Source: Phallus indusiatus (taxonomy: Eukaryota > Basidiomycota > Agaricomycetes > Phallales > Phallaceae). From it: 64,000 nucleotides of DNA. Below, piece after piece: positions 11,568-22,103 of this stretch. Made by a program: the position numbers and the translations under genes. The notes under the pieces are model-generated. The model ran no database searches. It was not told the DNA's origin and saw only the letters and a list, made by a program, of their open reading frames with translations. The number at the start of each line of letters is the position of its first letter. Within the stretch, counting starts at the first letter, position 1. The DNA lies in contig JAQFWX010000009.1 of NCBI GenBank assembly GCA_027605045.1, positions 1,298,962 through 1,362,961 of the forward strand, read 5' to 3'.

Positions 11568-11884
11568 GCGTTTTAACGAAATCCTGTTTTAGCCTGAGGT
11601 GAATTTGCAGTAGAATTGGATAGTGACATGAATGGATGAATTGGAGAAGGCGTATGTAAAGCCGTAGCTGCAAATGATGAATAGCATGATGGCTGTATGT
11701 GGTCGAGGTGGTCGAGGTCGCCGTTAGAACATCACGAGCGTTAGAAAGAGTCTGGAAGTACCAGAGGATGCACTTTTGTATGAGAGGGTTGAATGTGTCA
11801 CAGTGGTTGTTGCTGCTGCTGAGACTGAGATAGATGGCGACGCAGGGGGAGCCGTCCGCGTCAGGTCTCACAGTTCAATGTTGT

Positions 11885-12085
11885 ACCTGAGCAAAGGAGA
11901 ACGAATGCGAGAGACCCGCCAGAAGATCCTCGACATCACCAGAGGTGACCGGCTCATCCTAAGAGAGACCCGCCAAGAATCAGCGACATCAGGACTCAGA
12001 GTCATGACTGGCTCCATCGCATTCAATTTTCTTAAGCCAGGGGTGGCAGGTCGAAGTGCGTCGAACCTGGATAATCGTAGGTAAC
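11885..12085 (-). repeat. Right member of the ~200-bp inverted repeat pair
   Basis: Inverted partner of 5815-6040. It has two tandem units containing GAGAGACCCGCCA and a GACTGGCTC/GACCGGCTC motif. See the left member for the comparison. No target-site duplication could be fixed. Confidence 0.6.
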
Positions 12086-12749
12086 GGAAAGTCCCAACAA
12101 AAGCGTCACACGTCACGCGTCACGCAACATATCCCCGTATCCCGCGCGACGATTGTGACACTGCGTTTTGAGGTTGTCGACATCTTCTGGATTACTTTTC
12201 AGCTCGATATATGTGAATGGATTCAGCCCCTGCTTCTTACTAAGTACACGCAAAGTTCAAATTTGAATAGGTTTATAGCATTGTTAGACCGAATGTCGGG
12301 TTTGTTGAGCGCACCCTTGGTGTATACTTTGCATTGACTTCAAGACCGAAAATGGAAGCTGCTGAAGCTGAAGGGCCAGTAAGGTAAATCCAAAGTGCTC
12401 TGAATGCTTGACAATCACTGTACAATTCTAATCTGCTTGCAAATGCTGTTAGATTCATATCGTATGGTTCGTCCCTTTTCATTTGTCGCATCTTTAATCA
12501 TTGCTGCATTCGGTGGCTGAGGACCATGCAGTACGCGTGGATTATCGTCGCTTTTGGGGATGACAAAGTGCCACGAACGCTGGATTGTTCCCAGATACCA
12601 CTGCGATCCCTATATGGGAGCATCTTAAATGGCCTTCACCCTAATCCGACAAATATGTCCGGGCCTTCGTCGCAAATCTCGAGCTATATTCGGATGAGTC
12701 GACCGCTTGGCGTAGTAGATGTCTTGACCAGTTCCACGATCTGATTTTT

Positions 12750-13990
12750 GATGACCCCAAAAATTCTGAAGAACCCCTTTCAACGCTGCTGTCACTGATC
12801 CAACGACGATTTGTCACTATCACCTGGATTTCTGGATGAACAATTTGCACTGGGATGGGTTCAGCAGTACATAACCAAAGTTGGTCCACCATGCTTGTTT
12901 GATACAGCGTCCTATCTAAATCAAATTCATGCTTATTTCAGTTTGGCGGAGATCCTGACAGAGTTGTTCTAGTAGGGGACAGTGCAGGGGCAGGTAGCAT
13001 CGCACTTCACCTTGTTGCATTTGGTGGAGCTCCAATTAATCCTTTTGTCGGCATATTTGGTATCTCCATTCTTCCCAATTCAGCTCCACATATCTCAGTT
13101 TGAATGACAGTTTGACTTATTCGCATCCAGGGCGGGATGTGGGTCAAGCGGGGACCTGATAACCTGCCTCGTGAACAAATAGTACAGTGATCCAGCTGGC
13201 GAATCAGGAAATGACGTACCCTGGTAGAACGAGCAAAGTCCCGTCTGTATCTGGGTATGCACACTTTCATACTGTCTTTTTTTTGTTTTAATTCCTGCTA
13301 TCTTTGTTAGTGATGCTACGGATGAAGGAACCGTCTTTGCATCGAATGCCTCCTCTCCCGCAGACGTCGCGTCCTTCATGAAAGACAATTTCCCTCGATT
13401 TTCGGAGGAGAACACCGCAGTTATTAATACATTACACCCTAAAGAAGCTCCTTGAAGAATGGCCACGCCGCATTCTTCCTGTCAGCCTCGGCTGCATATG
13501 GCGAAAAAACTTTCATCGGCCCAGGTCTCGAAATGTCTGCTGTCATATCTTCACACACTCAACCTTGGAACTACAGGTTAGAAATTCAGTCCAGGAAAAA
13601 ACTTCTCTCAAACACTCTCTGCTCTCACAGATTCAACGTCTTGACACCTTCGGAAATTCAACAGGGGATCGGCGTGTCACATACTAGCGAATTGCTCAAT
13701 GCGTTCGATCCCGGAAATACATTAGCAGCATCAACTACGTCAACTTTCGAATTCAACGATATCTCATTACCACCAATACTTCAAGCTTATTACACCAGAT
13801 TTTGTTCGTTTCCTCTACCCTAATGAGCGCACAGTAAAAGGTAGCGTGTTCCCGAGTTTAGTCCTAATACGAACGAGCAGCTTCTTTTACAAGTCAATGC
13901 CACGACTGTGGAGACCACACCTAACGATCAATTGGCTCAACGTCAATTCTGGAAGGATTGGCTATCCAAATGGAGCAGTAATATGATTAG
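12750..13990 (+). pseudogene. Type-B carboxylesterase/lipase, broken
   Basis: About 12825-12880 encodes LDEQFALGWVQQYITK. About 12942-13080 encodes FGGDPDRVVLVGDSAGAGS followed by IALHLVAFGGAPINPF. GDSAGAGS is the nucleophile elbow (GxSxG) of the cholinesterase/carboxylesterase family. Downstream, 13310-13450 reads SDATDEGTVFASNASS, and 13450-13990 covers the C-terminal domain (AAYGEKTFIGPG, GVSHTSELLNAF with the HTSEL His-loop region, then QRQFWKDWLSKWSS). Between these blocks the frame changes several times. The N-terminal substrate-pocket part (EDCLFLN motif) was not found. Secreted esterases normally have about 530-560 residues; under half is readable here. At least two remnant introns suggest a DNA-level duplicate rather than a retrocopy. 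Confidence 0.8.
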
Positions 13991-14099
13991 TATTACACAC
14001 GATTGTTTCACTATTATGGAATTAGAAGTATAAAGATTTTGCAGCTGGCACTGGATTAAAGATTTATCATTGACACAATGGAAAATGGTATATTCACAG

Positions 14100-14195
14100 G
14101 TTCTATTGGTTCAAGTATCACAAAGAGTTTGAAGAGCAGCAATTGAAAGCGCCTCAAGAAGAAAGTGAACCGGCGCGATTACGATTTGACGCCTA
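14100..14195 (+). other. Isolated coding-like terminal exon
   Basis: After an acceptor-like TATTCACAG, the frame reads RFYWFKYHKEFEEQQLKAP and ends ARLRFDA-stop. Sequence quality resembles a genuine final exon of a small protein, perhaps with AAGTGLKIYH as the preceding exon at about 14041-14070. I do not recognise the protein. Confidence 0.3.
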
Positions 14196-14849
14196 AATCA
14201 CCTGGCTGAACCATAATTTGCGTTTCACTTTTGTGTCTAATTATTTCTTCTGCATTGAAACATCATTCTTTTTTCACAAAAATACATAAAATCAAGAACC
14301 ATTGCAAGTCCTGGAAGGTGTGCAAGACAACGCTTAATAGTCATGGCTTTGCGTTGTCCATAAGTAGATCTAGAACGCGTTGGCGAGATTATTACTAGCT
14401 ATATGCAGGCTGGTGAGTCGCACAAGTAGTGATTGCGTTGTTACGTCGTCTACGCCCTTCGTAGCAATCGGCTGCAATAGAGACGAGTCAGTAATAAAGG
14501 ACGTCGGCGACTACTAGTAGAGGTGTCTACATACAGTATGATGCATGAACAACTCTTTCAAAGCCTAAATTTTGCATTTCGATAGTTTTTCTCGGAATTC
14601 GTAATCTTGAAGCACATCGTAGTGTCGATTTTATTTGACCTCTTTTGATGAAAGTGGTGGAGGAACGAGAGCTGCTTCATTACGGGGACAGTACCACACA
14701 GCTACACGTGCGTTACGCCAAATGCTGTCATGAGTATCAACGAAAAGCCGCCTGTAATTACTTTCGTCGCAGACAATAGAAGTCTAGAATACGATCCTCT
14801 TATATTAATTGATCAACATACGTATAAGAATACCTTCATTGACTAGACT

Positions 14850-15660
14850 AAAACAAGCCTTAACCGCACTCGCATATCGTTGGTCTTTCACGCTCACTCC
14901 GATGATAGCTGGAAGATCTATACACGCTGCAAACTCGTTGTTTGTTTTATAGGCTAAATCCATTTGACAACGTGCGCACACGTGGTCCCAGCTCTCCAGT
15001 GCTTCAATCTTGGCATTCGTGGTCTTCCCAACTCCTCAGCCTTTCAAAAAGAACGTCCAGTAAGTTCTGTTCGTTTAGTAGGGAAAACCCTGTAAAACTC
15101 ACCTCTTGAGATCAGCTTCGCTCTGCATCGTCTTATCAACAACGTCCTGAATGGACCAATTTAATCTGATAGGTCACGCTATCTCTTTTTGCGAAAAGGA
15201 TCAGTCATTAGAAACGACTGTGGAAAAGGCTCAAAACTGACTATAGCAGCTTTGATCGATTCTGTCTTCGCGCTTTGCAGCCTGAGGGTTATCGACCATC
15301 TTTTAAAGTTTCTCAATCTCCTCCTTAGCTTTGGCAATTTTCTTTAGACGGTCTCTTTCCCGACGCTTAATAGCTTTGATCTTGTCCAGAGCTACTTCCG
15401 CACGAGAAGCTTGTTGAAAGTATCATCGAACCGACAATGACAATTGTAGGTCGGCGTTATATGTACAGCCGCCTTCATTCGCTCTTTAATCGAGGCGGAG
15501 GCGACGGTTCGTGTATATTGGTTCTTGATGTTTTCTTTGATCTGTGAAAAAGTGAGAAGGGAACCAAAAGTTTCAAAAGAAGGACCTTTTAACCTGTTTC
15601 TCAATATCGCAACGTTCAATATATCGTTTGACATGCTTCTCAATAATCTTGCCTTCCTTC
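14850..15660 (-). pseudogene. Coiled-coil protein remnant, family not recognised
   Basis: Several minus-strand pieces look like exons of one protein: HVKRYIERCDIEKQ and IKENIKNQYTRTVASAS (15660-15480), DKIKAIKRRERDRLKKIAKA with KEEIEKL (15400-15300), QDVVDKTMQSEADLKR ending at a good 5' splice site (about 15102), and ALESWDHVCARCQMDLAYK (about 15010-14930). An in-frame stop follows KEEIEKL, and frames do not join cleanly. The Lys/Glu-rich middle is probably a coiled coil, and the CARC motif could bind zinc. An SMC/ATPase-like or chromatin protein is possible, but I cannot name it. Confidence 0.35.
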
Positions 15661-16055
15661 TAGATTATCTGACTGCTTTTTATTGTCTTCTAATACCCGA
15701 GAAATAAGCAGTTGGTAAGCGTGGGATGCAAAAAAAGGGCTGGCAGTTCACACACTTCGTCATACCAGTCGTTTCCCTTATTCTCTCACACAAAAGAGTT
15801 TTCCACGAGATTAGATTAGGATCTCCTACTGTTCCTTGCGTCTCTTTCAACAGTCTTTATAGAGTCGTTGTGCAAACTCGAAAACACGACTACTAATAGT
15901 GGTCGTAAACGATTGGCCAGGGCAGCACTGGTGTCAGAAACGATGTAATCATGAGATCATGGAAGGAGGTAATTGTCGTGGAGAACGGCTTAGTGATGTT
16001 CCGTAATTCTCCTGGAGAATATTTGACTTTTCTTGGTCGGAACTACCGTAATGAG

Positions 16056-16560
16056 TTAAGTTATGACACCACCTGAATAGTCATAGCACTCAAGAAACCG
16101 TACCGGATGTTTCGATACCAAGGGCCATGGGGTAGACATCAATAAGAACCAAGTCTTCAGCACCTTTCTTCTCCGGACCCGTACAAGACGCCACCAGCCG
16201 CCAACGTATGCAACAGCTTCGTCGGGGCCCAAATTGATACTTTTCGACGGCTGTGCTCCTTCGACAGCTGTTGAACCTTGAAATACGGGTCGACCTCTAA
16301 CGAGAACTACGTCATGAATCTCATCCTTCTTGATCCCAGCTTCTTTGAGAACTTGTTCAATGGGTCTCATGGTCTTCCTGAATAAATCCATGTTCAATTC
16401 GTTACCGCTTTCAAGTCGTTCAAATTCCAACCGGACGCTGCTTTGACCGCTGAGAGTGCGTTTAGCCTTTTCAACCTCGCGCTTGAGCTTTCCCATGGCA
16501 CGCATGTTGTTAGTGACTTCGACGCCGGTTCTCTTCTTGTAAGTCTTGACCATCTGGAAT
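16056..16560 (-). pseudogene. KAR2: ER Hsp70 (BiP/Kar2) fragment
   Basis: The minus strand reads YKKRTGVEVTNNMRAMGKLK, REVEKAKRTLSGQSSVRLEF, MDLFRKTMRPIEQVLKEAG and DEIHDVVLV, then SKSINLGPDEAVAY. Further on it reads GAEDLVLIDVYPMALGIET in shifted frames. These are the diagnostic blocks from the second half of the Hsp70 ATPase domain into the substrate-binding domain, closest to the ER paralogue. The conserved VGGSTRIP and the FSETLTRAKFEEL block are missing or altered, and VAYGAA is replaced by VAYVGG. Roughly 150 of about 670 residues remain. It is a non-functional fragment among other gene pieces. Confidence 0.85.
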
Positions 16561-16999
16561 CTGAGCTCCTCTCAGGCACACCCTCCTCGTCTTCCGATAG
16601 TTTGTGATTTTCCGCTGCATTACGAAGATTTGGAATGATGCTGTGTTGAGCGATGTTGTCGTCCGTGTTAGGGCAGAAATTGATGTAGGCGCCACGCTAT
16701 GGATGGTCTCTGAAGATCTGATAGTCTGCATCCCTGCGATTGCCAGCATCAGAACTGAGCAATGATAAACTTCTTGGTTAGGCTCACATGACACTCGGCA
16801 CAACAAAAATTCTCTTTAAAAGCTTCAACAGATTGAATTAGTCTTCAAATGAAGGCGTTATGCATAGATGCTATTAATTGGGTTTCGTCAAGCAAGCTCA
16901 CAGTAAAAACCAACACATGACAGCCGGCCTTTTACGTAAAGAGAGGACATCCCGTCCATGCTGATTTGTACCCATGCATAGACTGTTCCCGTTGACAAG

Positions 17000-17270
17000 T
17001 GATATATCGTCTGGGAACCATGTGGGCCCGTGTTTACAGGCTATTACCTCCGTGGCTCAACGCCGCCTCTTCACGGCATAGCGTTCAACATGATCGATGT
17101 GTTCAACCTCGCAAATCGCACGGCACAAGGACCAATGGTTTCTTGAACTCTGGACAAATCATTTTACAACTTCTCAACTGGTCCAGGCCAAGACCTTCTG
17201 GTAGTGTTTGAGGAGGTACCGTCGTTGATGTATATAAAATCGATCGAACCAGTCTCTTAATCAATGAATC
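17000..17270 (+). other. Unrecognised coding-like fragment
   Basis: One plus frame reads FTGYYLRGSTPPLHGIAFN, then MIDVFNLANRTAQGP. After a stop it continues FYNFSTGPGQDLLVVFEE. The amino-acid content resembles a secreted or extracellular protein with possible N-glycosylation sites, but no family is recognised. It is probably another duplicated gene piece. Confidence 0.25.
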
Positions 17271-17450
17271 CTCTAATGACCTTGCTTGAAAGCTACACAT
17301 CTGGTCGATTGACTTGAGATAAGACGATGAGAGAGGAAGGATGTCGACAAAAGTCACAAAACTGATGTGAACATGCCGCGCAGGGAGGGTAGCAAGTGGG
17401 TCCAAACAGGTATGTAATTACTGATTCCTTCGTTTAAGAAAAGAACTTGA

Positions 17451-18509
17451 CTAGGAACGAGTTTGCGAATTCGAAATAGATGGTATGAAACTGTGATGGT
17501 GGCTGTGTCGTCGAGAAATAATTCCGTTTTCAATCCATAATTCGTGTTGAGCTATGATTTCTTCGTCTCTAGCTTTGATAACTCCTCGATCCGATTGATC
17601 GCACTCACGCATAAGCAGCCCAAGTATCGTCGCTAAAGCTTGTTCACAGTCCGCTTTGGTGGTAATTTCGGTGTCGATGTGGAACCTGTCCATGTTCTGT
17701 TTGAGCACGTCTACGTCGATTGTGCATAGGGATACACGAAACATCCGAGTCCAAGACTAAGATAACGTCTGCTTTGCGAAAGTAGGTGTTTTCTCCTTGG
17801 CCATAGGATAAGCCCACGAGATGTGAATTTGTAAGCAGGAAAGAAACTGAAGTTGGACAGGATAGGTAGACTGGGATGGCTAGCATGCCGACGGCATTGG
17901 AGTTTCGAACTAAGTACGAGGATGATTTTATTGCTGATAACAGAGCCTGGCAATAGTGATGATCGCTATATGTATTTGGATTAGAGAATAAGATCTTCAA
18001 AATTAAGATTGAGAGACGCTACTTACTAAGATCGCTTAGTGTTACCCGGTCAGTGATTGGCCATTTGGGAGTGTCCATTGGTTTGAAATCGGCTTGATCG
18101 TATTCTTCTTCCATAACCTCCCGACGGGCCCAAAGGTAAACTGGACTTGGAGGATCGCTCTGCGCGCTTTTGGCCCGAGAAGGAACGTTAACAAAAAGAC
18201 ATGTAATGAATAAACGGTAAAGATTCTCGCAATTGGAGAGCTCTCAAGACAACTCGTTAATTTCAGCAGTGTGTGGTATGTATTGACGGACGATTGTAGG
18301 TTGATCCAGAGCATCTGAACGGTGAAACACGCGTTATGTATTAAGTCACCAAAATCATCGTCGTCAACGAACTGACACGAACCTTGTATTCTATACATGA
18401 ACTCATTTCTGGAACCTTTTAGTTCGCCCTCGAGTGTAAAAGGAGCGGCTCCAGCATAAATCAAAACTGGAACGCGTCCGTGACCTGCGTTATGCACTGC
18501 ACCACCCAA
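17451..18509 (-). pseudogene. Acetolactate-synthase-like TPP enzyme, broken
   Basis: The first block (18509-18350, minus) reads GGAVHNAGHGRVPVLIYAGA and FTLEGELKGSRNEF. This is the N-terminal PYR-domain region typical of fungal ThDP-dependent decarboxylase/acetolactate-synthase-like proteins. A later block (about 17810-17640) reads LSYGQGENTYFRKADVILVL, then DSDV, then IDVDVLKQNMDRFHIDTEI, which fits the central (transhydrogenase-like) domain of the same proteins. Between and after them the frame is lost, introns appear unspliceable, and the C-terminal TPP-binding GDG...N domain is not found. Normal length is near 600-700 residues; about 200 are recognisable. It is another decayed duplicate. 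Confidence 0.7.
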
Positions 18510-18889
18510 GCCCTATTTGAAAAAAGGAGTCAAGCACGTAAGAAAAGATACCATCTAATAAAACCCCACCTGAATTCCAACATCCACGCGAATGAGGACA
18601 GCTTCAGGTTTCCCACTAACTTGAGTGTAGCCCTACGTACAACTCAAAACCACCATCTCGTTCGGGCATATGATGACCTCCAGAGAAAGACAGCCTTGTT
18701 CAACCCCTAGCCACACCGATCATCAGTGTCCGAGAATGAGTCGAACTAGTATGCACCGAGGATGATCTTCGTTCACCTACTAAATATGAAGTTGAACGAG
18801 GGAGACCGTATACCTCCGGCACGCATTCCACTCGTAGCAGAAGGTCCACACGTATCTCAGAAGACGTAGTGATATTGGAGGAGGAGGAT

Positions 18890-20270
18890 GTCAAAATGTC
18901 CGAGACGCCGTGACGACCAACTAGCCGATGCGGATCCTACTTTGTCGCTACCTACACCACCTACACCGACTCATGAACTTTGACGTGCAGTCAAAGTCCC
19001 ACCTCTGATCCTTCCCAACCCGAACCGACAAAGGCAAAGAAAAGTCGAAGGTTTCATTGACAATTCGAAATCCAAGCGACCCAAGATGGCGCCACTGAGT
19101 TCACAGTCCATCGCCGAAGGTTTCCCTCCAAAAGCTAAATCAACCAAGCCTCGACCAACAGAGACAGTTGCCGCTTCTTCTCTCGTATCGACCGACGCTG
19201 AAGAGCCAGCGTTTCCTTGCTGTCTTTGTGTATCGTTGGGCGTGAATGGGCTACTGCCGATCAATATTAATAATCCCCGAGCTCTGCAAGAAGACTGATC
19301 AAACCACAAGATGACGTATAGCGGGCTCATGAGACGTGTGCTCGAGTAATTCCCAAGATATGGGTTGACGAGGTTACTGAGACTGATCGGATTGTTAAAG
19401 ATAGATGAATACTGGTTAGTTGCTTCTTTACAGTCATTCCTTAGTTGGCTAATGTTTGGTGATTTATTAGAAATGTGCGGCTTGTACACGTTTCAAGCAT
19501 AAAACGCAGGGCGCCCCTATTCAATGTACGAAAGGAAAATGCAGCAAAGTATTTTATATGCTATAGCGGGCCTTTCAGATACGTCATACCGAATTATAGA
19601 AGAGATGGATAAGGAGGTGGTTCTGCTTGAACCTTAGATGGCATAATCGCCGCCATTGCTAGTACAATTCCCGATACCGAACTTTCAAATCCAGAACAGC
19701 CTACCAATGCCGCCCCAGCCCCACCAGCGCCCAAAATGCTCAAAACGATCAAGAAATATATTGTAGAGGTTCTTTTCTCTCAGCACAACCCCGTCAGTGG
19801 TTTCATTCTTCGTTTACGTGACACCATATTGATATATTCATCCAGACCATAATCGCCAGACGCAAAGCTAACAAGGACTACAAACTAAAGGCAGATGTAA
19901 TGGCTCTGAAGGAGATGGATCGTATCGAGATTCGCAATTCGTCAGGAGCATTTGAAGTGTCTTTGGTCAAGGTATACCTTTCAACTTTTATGTTCGGAAA
20001 GATGATCCCACGTAACTATAGGTGTATGAAGATCGCGGTTCGGTGGAGGTATTGTGGGACGGCGGATTGAAACGCGTTCCGATGGGGCAGTATTGTTTGG
20101 AGTAATGACGCGCAGATGGGGGGAAAAACCCCACGGCTGAAGGTCAGTTTTTATAATCTTTACAGGAGACGAAAGTGACCAACGCTTGCAGTTTTGTAGA
20201 AGTGAAGAAGAATCCGCCTCCACTTCTCACCCCCGTATCTGCTCCAGTTCATGCGATTCCTCATCCAGTC
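18890..20270 (+). pseudogene. KDM4/Gis1-type histone demethylase fragment, copy 2
   Basis: Exon-like blocks in order: FIDNSKSKRPKMAPL (about 19050-19095), DAEEPAFPCCLCVSLGVN (about 19195-19250, start of the ePHD zinc module), EVLFSQHNPVSG (about 19770-19800), RRKANKDYKLKADVMALKEM (about 19857-19917), and IEIRNSSGAFEVSLVKVYED followed by RGSVEVLWDGGLKR (about 19925-20070). Fungal KDM4 proteins carry the same order downstream of JmjC: ePHD, then a VEVLCSQHNP motif, then a segment ending in SVEVLWD-G-KREF-WGS. Stops and frame changes lie between blocks, and no JmjC domain is present. This stretch is duplicated in direct orientation at 29210-30270. Confidence 0.55.
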
Positions 20271-20727
20271 ATCAAACAAGCGCGTCTCTCGCTGGTTCGC
20301 CTGTGGCAATCCATCCTCAGAAATCTTCAGCCCCACCCAATCTACACACAAGCCTTCCTTCGTCTTACCCCACAACACGTGCATCAACCTCATCCACAGG
20401 ATCAAACATCGCAATTGCCTAGTGATTCAACAGATAAGACGAGTACGAGACAACAATCACTATCTCCTTCGCCGACCATCAACTATGCTTACGGCTCCCG
20501 CCATATCATTATCCGTATCCATACTCGTACGCGCCGTATCAACCTTGCGTCGGTAGTACGTCAACATTGTCGCGATATTTTTCTCTTCTTCCACCAACTA
20601 CGGCCTCCGATGGTTCAGGTCTGGGAACACTGCCCGCTCCCCCAGCAGCCACCTCATGTGATAAAGCAAGGTCTGTAACGACACCCGATAACCCGGTCGC
20701 GAATATAGCCACCCAAATACCTACTTT
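20271..20727 (+). other. Ser/Pro/His-rich remnant beyond KDM4 copy 2
   Basis: Open frames here are rich in Ser, Pro, His and Thr and carry no recognisable domain. The stretch could be the low-complexity tail of the duplicated KDM4 gene. Confidence 0.25.
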
Positions 20728-21233
20728 TATTATTCTCAGAATACACCCCTCGGTAAGGTAGCCGGTGAGATGTCCATTTTTAGTAAAAACTCTCCGGCTA
20801 GTAGGGTACTTTTTGTGATTAGCGAGATTTTGAATATATTTTTTTGATGGTTCATCAATTTGATGTATGATGGATGATGAACTCTCCGGGTAATTATTTT
20901 GATGAGTTGTAGCTCTCCGGCTAGTGTTTATTTTCCATTTTTAGTAACTCTCCGCTTAACTAAACTCTCCGCTTAGTGATTATTTCCATTTTTAGCAACT
21001 CTCCGCTTAATTACACTCTCCGGCTAAGGTTTATTTCCTTTTTAGTATCTCTCCGCTTAGGATCTAGTATTTTTTTGTATTAAGTATACTCTCCGGTTAT
21101 TTTTTGTATTCTGGGCGCCTCCCAGGGGATGTATAAGCGCCCAATTACATAATCAAAGTCGAAATATAGGGAAAAATAAAAAATTTCAAGCTCTCCGGCT
21201 AATTACCGAGGGTGTATTCTGAGAATAATAATA
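20728..21233. mobile_element. MITE-like element with ~40-bp terminal inverted repeats
   Basis: The left end reads TATTATTCTCAGAATACACC, then CCTCGGTAA, then TAGCCGG. The right end (21192-21233), in reverse complement, reads TATTATTCTCAGAATACACC, then CTCGGTAA, then TAGCCGGAGAG. The arms agree over about 40 positions with a few differences. The 500-bp interior has no coding frame. It consists of many copies of CTCTCCGGCTAG or CTCTCCGCTTAA plus a GGGCGCC...GCGCCC hairpin. Structure and size fit a non-autonomous DNA transposon with subterminal repeats. The target-site duplication is obscured by palindromic flanks. Confidence 0.75.
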
Positions 21234-21560
21234 TAGGGTACAAGAGAGGATCTATAATTACTTGATAATTATAAGAACAAGTCAAAAAACTCTCTCCTAT
21301 TTTTTTTTACCTTTGGTTACTCTCCGCTTAATTAGACTCTCCGGCTAGGGTTTATTTCCATTCTAAGTAACTCCCCACTTAATTGGACTCTCCGGTTAGT
21401 GCTTGTTTTCTATTTTTAATCACTCTCTGCTTAGGGTCCAGTAATTTTTTGTATTTTGTATACTCTCCGGTTATTTTCTTGTGCTATGGGCGCCTCCTGG
21501 AGGATGTATAAGCGCCCAATTATGTAATCAAACTCGAACATATGTAGGCAAAAATAAAAA
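21234..21560. repeat. Second copy of the CTCTCCGG-type repeat
   Basis: Repeats the MITE interior: CTCTCCGCTTAAT, CTCTCCGGCTAGGG, CTCTCCGGTTATTTT, then a GGGCGCCTCCTGGAGG...GCGCCC hairpin and TGTAATCAAACTCG. It lacks the outer inverted repeats. A further copy lies at 34740-34965. Confidence 0.8.
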
Positions 21561-22103
21561 AAATTTCCTAACTCCTCTTCTGGGTCAGTTTTTATTGTTT
21601 GAAATATAAATGGAGTACTCATCGTAACTTGTAGCTTTGATTAAAAATCGTGAGCAGTGGAATTCAGTGAAGCAGAAATCAGCTTCACAAATCAACCGAA
21701 ACTGAAAGAAGATAGGCGCTTCAAGCGCCGAGGCCTCCGCGTTAGACTAAGAAGCCTTATAACGGGCTTGCAACCTGTTGCAACGTCTCCTTGGTTTGGG
21801 TTTAGGGTTGCAAGTCAGTTATACACGGATTATAGGCCGGGCATGCCCTTGTGTGCCCTGAGAGAGCCTAACAGCTCTTACAACTCCTTACAACTCGCGT
21901 CACGCGCATCACGTGTCATGAGACTGATATGTGCTCCACAATCCTCCCTCTCAGCTCTCAGCCGCACGCGCTCTGGCTAATTCTTTTTTTGAAGGTTGAC
22001 ATCTGCTATGGACACTCTGGACGAGAGCCGACAACTGAATCAAGCATTGTGGGGCGGTTCAATCGGCCTTGGACGAGCTCAAAACAGGTGTTTATATTAT
22101 ACT

